This document shows positions 56,020 through 64,000 of a stretch of 64,000 nucleotides of DNA, in pieces; position 1 is the stretch's first letter; the number at the start of each line of letters is the position of its first letter. Under the pieces are notes generated by a model that worked only from the letters and a program-made list of their open reading frames with translations, was not told the origin of the DNA and ran no database searches. Origin of the DNA: Salibaculum halophilum. GTDB taxonomy: Bacteria; Pseudomonadota; Alphaproteobacteria; Rhodobacterales; Rhodobacteraceae. Position numbers and translations under genes: made by a program. The stretch covers positions 1 to 64,000 of the forward strand of contig NZ_MSIT01000013.1 in assembly GCF_002094885.1 (NCBI RefSeq), given 5' to 3'.

Positions 56020-56979
56020 TCACCGCCGCGGGCGAGTGGCGCTGATCAGCTTGAACGCCTGGTCGCCGCCAACGTCCTGCACCTGCGCGAACAATTCCCG
56101 CAGACGCGCCTCGTAGGGCAGGTGCCGGTTGGCGACAAGGTAGAGGTGGCCCGCGGGTTTCAGCAGGCGCGCGGCGGTTGCCAGGAAGGCCTGCCCGATT
56201 TCCGGCACGCCTTTGCGCCCGCTGTGAAAGGGCGGATTCATGACCACGGCGTCATAGCGGGCCTCGGTGCTGAACCTTGTCGCATCGGCCCAGAGCGCGT
56301 GCGCGCGCGGATCGGCAATGTTCTCGGTCAGGCAGTCCAGCGCCAGCGCTTCGGCCTCGATCATGTCGAGGTGGGTCACACCCGGGTGATCCAGCACCGC
56401 CGCCGAAAGATAGCCCCAGCCCGCGCCGAGGTCGGCCACCCGGCCCGAAAGCGGCGGCAAAGCCCCGGCCAGCAGGCGGGAGCCGGGATCGACCTTGCCC
56501 TCGGAAAAGACGCCGGGCTGCGTGCGGAACCCCTCCACCCGCTGGTCGGGCGCGGCCCAGTCCGGCGTGCCCTCGGGCGAGAACCAGAACAGCCGCCCGT
56601 GCGCCTTGCTCAGGCTGCCCGCGACGGGCGCCCAGCCGCGGCAGGCCTTGTAGAGGCTGTCGACGCCGTCCGTGCGGGCGCCATCGACGATCACGATGTC
56701 GGTCGCCTCTTGCCGGGCTCGGCTGACGAGGCGCCGCGCCAGGGCCTTGGACCGGGGCACCACGACAACGACGGTCGGAACCGGACCATCACCAGCCGCC
56801 GCATAGCCGCGCGCTGACCATGCGTCGTGATCGGGCTTGAAGCCGTGGTCGATTTCGACCCGGGCCCGGTCCAGCGCGGTAAGGTCATACGCGGCAGGCG
56901 GGCGCAGCACGCGCACCCGGCCGGCTGGCAACACCGGCGCTGCGCTGTCCAGCGCGAGGGTCAGGCGGGAGTGTGTCAT
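56020..56979 (-). CDS. 16S rRNA m2G1207 methyltransferase (RsmC/RlmG-like)
   Basis: A 319-residue rRNA guanine methyltransferase. The C-terminal SAM domain has DLGAGWG (183-189) and NPPFH (248-252), the catalytic motif of guanine-N2 methylases. The N-terminal half is the degenerate RsmC-type domain. The start at 56979 (MTHSRLTLALDSA) is 23 bases after clpS. Exact target (G1207 of 16S rRNA or G1835 of 23S rRNA) cannot be fixed. Confidence 0.85.
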   Translation of the reverse strand: MTHSRLTLALDSAAPVLPAGRVRVLRPPAAYDLTALDRARVEIDHGFKPDHDAWSARGYAAAGDGPVPTVVVVVPRSKALARRLVSRARQEATDIVIVDGARTDGVDSLYKACRGWAPVAGSLSKAHGRLFWFSPEGTPDWAAPDQRVEGFRTQPGVFSEGKVDPGSRLLAGALPPLSGRVADLGAGWGYLSAAVLDHPGVTHLDMIEAEALALDCLTENIADPRAHALWADATRFSTEARYDAVVMNPPFHSGRKGVPEIGQAFLATAARLLKPAGHLYLVANRHLPYEARLRELFAQVQDVGGDQAFKLISATRPRR

Positions 56980-57002
56980 CCGACGGGGAACCGGCGCGGG
57001 GC

Positions 57003-57344
57003 CTATTCCTTTTCCATCGTGCATTGCAGCGGATGCTGGTGACGCTGCGCCAGATCCATGACCAGGGCGACCTTGGTCTCGGCGATCTCGTGGCTGTAGA
57101 CGCCGGCCACGGCGACGCCTTTCTGGTGGACGGTCAACATCAGTTCCACCGCCTGCGCATGGGACATGCCGAAATAGCGTTCAAGGACATGCACGACGAA
57201 TTCCATCGGCGTGTAATCGTCATTGAGGATCAACACCTTGTAGAGCGGTGGGCGCTTGGTCTTGGTGCGGGTGTCGACCTTGACACCGACGTCGCCGTCG
57301 TCATCCTGATCCTTGCCTGACATCATGTAGGTCTTGTGCAGCAT
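57003..57344 (-). CDS. clpS: ATP-dependent Clp protease adaptor ClpS
   Basis: ClpS hands N-degron substrates and other proteins to ClpAP. The 113-residue protein has an acidic flexible N-terminus ([10 protein letters not shown]), the core [20 protein letters not shown], and the substrate-binding [20 protein letters not shown] segment. The start at 57344 has a GGGA upstream; MMSG at 57326 is an alternative. It is followed by the rsmC-type and SDR genes. It is divergent from the D,D-carboxypeptidase gene. Confidence 0.95.
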   Translation of the reverse strand: MLHKTYMMSGKDQDDDGDVGVKVDTRTKTKRPPLYKVLILNDDYTPMEFVVHVLERYFGMSHAQAVELMLTVHQKGVAVAGVYSHEIAETKVALVMDLAQRHQHPLQCTMEKE

Positions 57345-57610
57345 GGTGATCCCGTGTCCTGCGGCGCACTCTCTTCGCCGGAGACATATAACTTCTAGGG
57401 GCCGTGTGAAAAGGGGGGCGCGCGCCCCCGGTGTCGAAGGGGAGGCACGGATTTGGGGGGTGGCAAACACCGACCCCCAAGATATGCCGAACCGTGTATC
57501 AAGGACACAACAAAAGGCGTTGAAAATAACATATTTTCCCGGCGCGCGGGCCGTGCTAGTATTTTTCAAAAGAGGGGCCGGAAAATTGGTCCCCACGAGG
57601 CAGACTCTCC
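57345..57610. promoter_or_regulatory. Divergent clpS/carboxypeptidase promoter region
   Basis: A 266-base region with an AT-rich patch near 57520-57570: TTGAAA at 57520-57525, the inverted repeat GAAAAT (57522-57527) with ATTTTC (57533-57538), and TAGTAT at 57557-57562 as a possible -10 for the rightward gene. No -35 at the standard distance from TAGTAT. No gene is supported here. Confidence 0.4.
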
Positions 57611-58996
57611 GTGAGGCAGACAAAGGGCAGTGGCGTGAAACGTCGATGGAACGCTCCCGGTGTGGCCGGGCTACTCATGTTGTCAGTGATGATCATGGCC
57701 GCGCTCGCGCCCGCTCCCGGACGCTCGGCGCCCTATGCGGCGATGGTGATGGACGCCCGCACCGGCGAGGTGCTGCACTCGCGCAATGCCGACACCCAGT
57801 TGCACCCGGCGTCGCTGACCAAGATGATGACGCTCTACATCGCGTTCCAGGCCGTGGAGCGCGGCGAGATCGGCCTCGATGACATGGTGCGCATCACGCC
57901 GCTCGCCGCTAACGAGCCGCCCTCGAAACTTGGCCTGCGCGCGGGCCAGCGGATCCGGTTCCGCTACCTGATCCGGGCGGCGGCCGTGAAATCGGCCAAT
58001 GACGCGGCCACGGCCATCGGCATCGCGCTGGAAGGCAACGAGGCCGCCTTCGCCCGGCGCATGAACGCGACGGCCCGGGCCATGGGCATGACCCGCACCA
58101 CCTTTCGCAACGCCCACGGCCTGACGGAAAGCGGGCACATGTCCACCGCCCGCGACATGACCATTCTAGGGCGGCACGTCATCTACGATTTTCCCCAGTA
58201 TTACAATCTGTTCTCGCGCATCAAGGCAAATGCCCATGTCCGCACCGTCTACCATACGAACCGCAGCTTCCTGCGAGCCTATCGCGGTGCCGACGGGATC
58301 AAGACCGGCTACACCCGCGCGGCGGGGTTCAACCTGACCGCCTCGGCCGAGCGCGGCCAGGAACGCATCATTGCGACAATGTTCGGCGGCTCCTCGACCT
58401 CGGCGCGCAATGCGCGCGTGGCTGAACTCATGGACATGGGCTTTGCCCGCGCGCCCAGCCGCGCGCGGCTGGCCCGGCCCAGCCCCGCCCCGTCCTTCGC
58501 GGGCGGCGGTGGCACGCGCAACACCCGCGCCAGCGGGCTGGTCAGCCGCTCGCTGCGGCCGCGGCTGCGGCCCACCCCGGAAACCGCCCCCGCCGAGGCG
58601 ATGCTGCTGGCCAATGCCGAGATGATCGAGAGCGCGGTGACCGAGACCCTCGAAAGCGCGACCGCCCGCGCGCCGCAAGCCGCGCCGAGTCCGCCGGCAC
58701 GCCCCGGCGAGACCGCGCAATCGGAGCCGCAAGTGGTCACGCGGATATCGACCTCGGGCGGGCGCCACTGGGGTGTCAACGTCGGCCGCTACGGGTCGCG
58801 CTACCAGGCCGAACGGGTGCTGCTGCGCGTCGCGCTCAACGAGATGAGCACGCTCGACGGCGCGCTGCGCCGCGTGCGGCAGAGCCCGCGGGGCTTCGAC
58901 GCCAATTTCATGGGCCTGACCCGCGACAGCGCCGAACTTGCCTGCACGCGGCTGCAGGCGCGCGGCACCTCGTGCTTCATGATCGGGCCGTCCTGA
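57611..58996 (+). CDS. D-alanyl-D-alanine carboxypeptidase with SPOR domain
   Basis: A 461-residue penicillin-binding protein of the DacA/DacC class that trims peptidoglycan stem peptides in the periplasm. The active site is complete: S68xxK71 (SLTK), S128-A129-N130 and K231-T232-G233. A signal peptide (about 14-40) precedes it. The Ala/Pro-rich linker leads to a C-terminal SPOR domain ([20 protein letters not shown]) that binds septal peptidoglycan. The start is GTG at 57611; a second GTG at 57635 is equally possible. Confidence 0.9.
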   Translation: MRQTKGSGVKRRWNAPGVAGLLMLSVMIMAALAPAPGRSAPYAAMVMDARTGEVLHSRNADTQLHPASLTKMMTLYIAFQAVERGEIGLDDMVRITPLAANEPPSKLGLRAGQRIRFRYLIRAAAVKSANDAATAIGIALEGNEAAFARRMNATARAMGMTRTTFRNAHGLTESGHMSTARDMTILGRHVIYDFPQYYNLFSRIKANAHVRTVYHTNRSFLRAYRGADGIKTGYTRAAGFNLTASAERGQERIIATMFGGSSTSARNARVAELMDMGFARAPSRARLARPSPAPSFAGGGGTRNTRASGLVSRSLRPRLRPTPETAPAEAMLLANAEMIESAVTETLESATARAPQAAPSPPARPGETAQSEPQVVTRISTSGGRHWGVNVGRYGSRYQAERVLLRVALNEMSTLDGALRRVRQSPRGFDANFMGLTRDSAELACTRLQARGTSCFMIGPS

Positions 58997-59004
58997 GCCG
59001 CCCC

Positions 59005-59688
59005 GTGACACGAATTGCCGTTCAACCGCCCGCGCCGTCCACCTTTCCGACGGATCAGCCCGAGACGGGCGTCCGCCTGCACCGGGTCATTTGCGTGGGG
59101 CGCAACTATGCCGATCACGCCCGCGAGATGGGCAACGATCCCGACCGCGAGCCGCCGTTCTTCTTTCTCAAGCCGGCCGGCGCGGTGGTGCCCTCGGGCA
59201 GAACCATCCCCTATCCGCCCGCCACCGACGACCTGCATCACGAGGCGGAATTGGCCGTTCTGATAGGCACAGGCGGCGCGGATATCGCGCCGGAAAGGGC
59301 GTTGGCGCACGTCTGGGGCCAGGCCGCGGCGAACGATCTGACCCGCCGCGACCTGCAGGCACGGGCCAAGCAGATGCGGCGCCCCTGGGACATGGCCAAG
59401 GGCTTCGACAATTCCGCCGTGCTGGGCACACTCCACAATGGCGCGGACCTTGACGGCGACCGGTCGATCCGATGCCGGGTCGACGGTGCCCTGCGCCAGG
59501 AGGCGCCGCTCTCGGCGATGATCTGGCCGGTCGCGGAGATCATCGCCCACCTGTCGCGCCTGCTCACACTGCAGCCCGGCGACCTGATCCTGACCGGCAC
59601 GCCAGCAGGGGTCGGCCCCATCGCGCGTGGTCAGACCTGCACGGTCGAGATCGACGGCCTGACCCCGGCGACGGTCACGTTGGACTGA
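59005..59688 (+). CDS. Fumarylacetoacetate hydrolase family protein (FAHD1-like)
   Basis: A 227-residue FAH-superfamily enzyme of the short type, with VICVGRNYADHA, FFFLKPAGAVV, HHEAELAVLIG (metal-binding glutamates) and LTGTPAGVGP. Short members include fumarylpyruvate hydrolase and acylpyruvase/oxaloacetate decarboxylases; the reaction here is undetermined. A GTG start at 59005 places it 8 bases after the carboxypeptidase stop; an ATG at 58972 would overlap that gene. A composite repeat lies downstream. Confidence 0.85.
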   Translation: MTRIAVQPPAPSTFPTDQPETGVRLHRVICVGRNYADHAREMGNDPDREPPFFFLKPAGAVVPSGRTIPYPPATDDLHHEAELAVLIGTGGADIAPERALAHVWGQAAANDLTRRDLQARAKQMRRPWDMAKGFDNSAVLGTLHNGADLDGDRSIRCRVDGALRQEAPLSAMIWPVAEIIAHLSRLLTLQPGDLILTGTPAGVGPIARGQTCTVEIDGLTPATVTLD

Positions 59689-59692
59689 CGCG

Positions 59693-59820
59693 GGACCAAA
59701 ATTCTGGAATTTTGGTCCTAGAGTGTGTCGCGTTCATTAGCATTCACCCGCCACACTCTAACTATCTGACTCCGCATGTCCGGGGAGCGCAAAACCGGTT
59801 CCCACTTTTGCGCGACATGC
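59693..59820. repeat. Composite of palindromic repeats between convergent genes
   Basis: Three palindromic units in 128 bases: (1) GGACCAAAATTC (59693-59704) with GAATTTTGGTCC (59707-59718); (2) TAGAGTGTG (59719-59727) with CACACTCTA (59752-59760); (3) outer arms GCATGTC (59774-59780) and GACATGC (59814-59820) enclosing inner arms GCGCAAAA (59787-59794) and TTTTGCGC (59806-59813). Unit 3 ends 1 base before the yejF stop. The pair of units 2 and 3 resembles dispersed palindromic elements of alphaproteobacterial genomes. It may double as a bidirectional terminator. Confidence 0.8.
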
Positions 59821-59821
59821 T

Positions 59822-61401
<1,580 letters not shown>

Positions 61402-61405
<4 letters not shown>

Positions 61406-62583
61406 GAAAAGGTCTTTCTGGGGTCGAAGGCGTCGCGCACGCCCTCGAAGATGAACACCAGCAGCGACAGCATGATCGCGAAGGTGAAAAAGGCGGTGAA
61501 GCCCAGCCAGGGCGCCTGCAGGTTCTGCTTTGCCTGCAGCGTCAGTTCGCCCAGCGAGGGGGCCGAAGAGGGCAGGCCGAAGCCGAGGAAATCCAGCGAG
61601 GCCAGCGTGGCGATGGTGCCGGTGATAATGAAGGGCAGCAGCGTCAGCGTGGCCACCATGGCGTTGGGCAGCATGTGCCGGAACATGATGGTTCGGTTGG
61701 ACACGCCCAGCGCCCGCGCCGCGCGCACGTATTCGAAATTGCGCGCGCGCAGGAACTCGGCGCGCACCACGCCCACCAGCGCGGGCCAGCCGAACAACAC
61801 CGTCAGAAAGACCAGCAACCAGAAACTTCGCCCGAGTATCGCGAAGAGGATGATGATGACGTACAGCGACGGCGTCGAGGACCAGATTTCCAGGATGCGC
61901 TGGAAGATCAGGTCGATCCAGCCGCCGAAGAACCCCTGGATCGCCCCTGCCACGATCCCGATGACCGATGACAGCGCGGTCACAATCAGCGTGAACAGGA
62001 CCGACAGGCGAAAGCCGTGGATCACCCGCGCCAGCACGTCGCGCTTGGTATCGTCGGTGCCCAGCAGGTTGTTGCCATCGGGCGGCGAGGGCGCCACGCC
62101 GGGCACGTCCACGATGGTGTCATAGGAATAGGGTATGGGCGGCCAGAGCAGCCAGCCCTTGCGGAAATCGGGGTCGTCAATCGTGCCCGCCTCGGCGGCG
62201 GCGATCATCTGCTCGGGCTCGTAGAAGCAATCCTCCAGTCCGCCGGTGATGATGAGACATTCAACCTCGATGTCGCGATATGGGGCCTCGGTGGGGAAAT
62301 CACCGCCGTATTCGCGTTCCGAATAGAAGGTAAAGACGGGCATGCGCAGCTCGCCGCGGTAATTCACGAGGATCGGCTTGTCGTTGGCCAGGAACTCGGC
62401 AAAGAGGCTGAGCCCGAACAGCACCAGAAAGATCCACAGCGACCAGTAGGCGCGGCGGTTGCGGGTGAAGTTGCGCCAGCGCCGCTTGTTGAGCGGCGAG
62501 GGCTCGAACCACCGCCGACGCGGCACCCGCAGGTGGTCGGGCACGGCCTCTTCCGGGCTGTGATCGGGGGCGGGCTCGGCCAT
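61402..62583 (-). CDS. yejE: ABC transporter permease YejE
   Basis: A 393-residue permease of the YejE type: a long N-terminal cytoplasmic segment (PEEAVPDHLRVPRRRWFEPSP), a transmembrane helix, an extended periplasmic loop (about residues 68-180) and five further helices. The EAA loop is VRAARALGVSNRTIMFRHMLPN. It is 393 residues against about 340 in E. coli. It follows yejB with no gap. Confidence 0.9.
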
Positions 62584-63786
62584 CTAGTCGCGCCTCTCGA
62601 AGTCGATCCGCGGGTCGATCAGGACATAGGTCAGGTCGGTGATGATCCCCACGATCAGCCCCAGCAGCGAAAAGGTGAACAGCGTGCCGAACATCACCGG
62701 GTAATCGCGCGCCAGGGTCGCCTCGAACCCCAGCCGGCCCAGCCCGTCGAGCGAGAACAGCGTCTCGATGATCAGGCTGCCGCCGAAGAACACCCCGATG
62801 AACATCGCCGGAAAGCCCGAGATCACGATCAGCATGGCATTGCGGAAGACATGGCCGTAAAGCACCCGGCGCTCCGAAACCCCCTTGGCCTTGGCGGTGA
62901 TGACGTAGTGTTTCTTGATCTCCTCGAGGAAGGAATTCTTGGTCAGCAGGGTCAGCGTGGCAAAGGCCCCGATGGTCAGCGCCAGCACCGGCAGCACGAT
63001 GTGGTGCAGGTAGTCCAGCACCTGGCCCATGGTCGAAAGCTCTTCGAAGTTGCTGCTGGTCAGCCCGCGCAGCGGGAATATGCGGTGGCAGGTGGGGTTG
63101 ATGTTGCGCAACTCGGGGAAGCGTTCGGCCAGCCAGGGGATCTGGAAACAGTTGTTCGAGGCAAAGAGCACGATCAGCAGGATCGCAAAGAGAAACCCCG
63201 GGATCGCATAGCCAACGATGATTGCCGCGCTGGTCCAGGTATCGAAGGGCGAGCCGTCGCGCACCGCCTTGCGGATGCCCAGCGGGATCGACACCAGATA
63301 GGCGATCAGCGTGGACCAAAGCCCCAGCGTGATCGAGACGGGCAGTTTCTCGGCCACCAGTTCCAGCACGCCCACGGATCGGAAGTAGCTCTCGCCGAAG
63401 TCGAAGCGGATGTAGTCCCACATCATCATGAAGAACCGTTCCAGCGTGGGCACGGGCACTGCACGGCACCCCTCGGCGCGCAGGCTGGGTTCGCCGGTGA
63501 AGCCGTCCTCGCAGACCACGCGGGCGAAATTGAACTCGACCTGCAACTCGTCGAGGAATTCCTGCGGCAGGCCCTGCGCCCCGGCATAGCTGCTGTCGCC
63601 GCTCTCGACGGTTTCGCTGCCGCCGCCCGAGATCGTCTCGAAGACATCGCCCGAGCCTTCCATCTGGGCGATGATCTGTTCGACCGGGCCGCCCGGCACG
63701 AATTGTACCAGCGTGAAGTTGATGATCATGATCCCCAGCAACGTGGGGATCACGAGCAGCAAACGTCTCAGGATATAGGCGCCCAT
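62584..63786 (-). CDS. yejB: ABC transporter permease YejB
   Basis: A 400-residue permease of the OppB-like YejB type: [20 protein letters not shown] start, [12 protein letters not shown] block, a periplasmic segment with a cysteine pair ([16 protein letters not shown]), and the EAA loop [22 protein letters not shown]. The C-terminus [16 protein letters not shown] is typical. It precedes yejE directly; 26 bases separate it from yejA. Confidence 0.9.
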   Translation of the reverse strand: MGAYILRRLLLVIPTLLGIMIINFTLVQFVPGGPVEQIIAQMEGSGDVFETISGGGSETVESGDSSYAGAQGLPQEFLDELQVEFNFARVVCEDGFTGEPSLRAEGCRAVPVPTLERFFMMMWDYIRFDFGESYFRSVGVLELVAEKLPVSITLGLWSTLIAYLVSIPLGIRKAVRDGSPFDTWTSAAIIVGYAIPGFLFAILLIVLFASNNCFQIPWLAERFPELRNINPTCHRIFPLRGLTSSNFEELSTMGQVLDYLHHIVLPVLALTIGAFATLTLLTKNSFLEEIKKHYVITAKAKGVSERRVLYGHVFRNAMLIVISGFPAMFIGVFFGGSLIIETLFSLDGLGRLGFEATLARDYPVMFGTLFTFSLLGLIVGIITDLTYVLIDPRIDFERRD

Positions 63787-63812
63787 CCGGCCTGCCTGCC
63801 CTTCCCTAAGTG

Positions 63813-64000
63813 CTAAAAGGCGCCGTCTTCGCGCAGCTCTTGTGCCCGGTCGGCGTCATACCACCAGAAGGACAGTTCGCCCAGCGCGAAGGGCGGCATG
63901 TCTTCGGGGTGGTCGTACATGTCGTAATAGGCCACCGTGTGCACGTCCTTGAACCATTGCGGCACCCAGAAGCCATGGGCGCGCAGGGCGCGGTCCAGCG
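63813..64000 (-). CDS. yejA: Peptide ABC transporter substrate-binding protein YejA (C-terminal end only)
   Basis: Only the last 61 residues are inside the window; translation of the minus strand gives [20 protein letters not shown] and ends in [16 protein letters not shown]. The stop (TAG) is at 63815-63813, 26 bases ahead of yejB. The YejA family ends in this kind of aromatic segment, and the operon order (A, B, E, F) supports the call. The rest of the gene is outside. Confidence 0.85.
   Translation of the reverse strand, partial: LDRALRAHGFWVPQWFKDVHTVAYYDMYDHPEDMPPFALGELSFWWYDADRAQELREDGAF

Overview
The window is GC-rich, densely packed bacterial chromosome, most likely from a member of the Rhodobacteraceae (Roseobacter-type, marine or salt-tolerant alphaproteobacterium). 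The evidence is the gene set: ruvC-ruvA order, the DUF484-xerC pair followed by a phosphatidylcholine synthase, hemC divergent from hemE, clpS next to a D,D-carboxypeptidase with a SPOR domain, an ectoine operon with its own aspartokinase, and an aglEFGAK-type alpha-glucoside system. About 54 protein genes are supported. I saw no tRNA, rRNA, insertion sequence, prophage or CRISPR array.

Layout. 1-5.5 kb: ruvA (cut by the window edge), ruvC, a DUF1127 gene, a small membrane protein, prmA, an MFS transporter and a YeeE/YedE sulfur transporter. 5.5-11 kb: priA, transaldolase/fructose-6-phosphate aldolase, DUF484, xerC and pcs. 11-17 kb: ileS, a truncated haemoglobin and the ycjX-ycjF pair. 17-23.6 kb: truA and the tamA-tamB envelope assembly pair. 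23.6-29.2 kb: an oligopeptide ABC transporter (oppABCDF order). 29.4-38.6 kb: an alpha-glucoside uptake operon (aglE-F-G-A-K), its divergent LacI-type regulator and a GH1 beta-glucosidase. 38.6-42.6 kb: an arsenate detoxification operon made of an ArsR-ArsC fusion, a GAPDH paralogue and the ArsJ exporter, with a fumarylacetoacetate-hydrolase family gene downstream. 42.7-47.1 kb: ectA-ectB-ectC-ask with a divergent MarR-type regulator. 47.1-49.9 kb: a CLC chloride transporter coupled to an orphan substrate-binding protein. 50-54.7 kb: haem genes hemC, hemE and hemF, with an amidoligase and a class I amidotransferase/peptidase directly behind hemE. 54.7-59.7 kb: a lipoprotein, an SDR protein, rsmC, clpS, a D,D-carboxypeptidase and a second FAH-family enzyme. 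59.7-64 kb: a composite palindromic repeat and a yejABEF peptide transporter, with yejA cut by the window edge.

The modules fit a heterotroph that imports oligopeptides and alpha-glucosides, makes ectoine under osmotic stress, and exports arsenate as 1-arseno-3-phosphoglycerate. The most open-ended module is the hemE-amidoligase-amidotransferase cluster: it looks translationally coupled and its product is unknown. Other points to follow up are a CLC protein lacking both key glutamates, an SDR protein lacking its catalytic lysine, a low-GC insertion in ileS, a two-part palindromic repeat at 59.7 kb, and unusual regulatory structure upstream of the DUF1127 gene.
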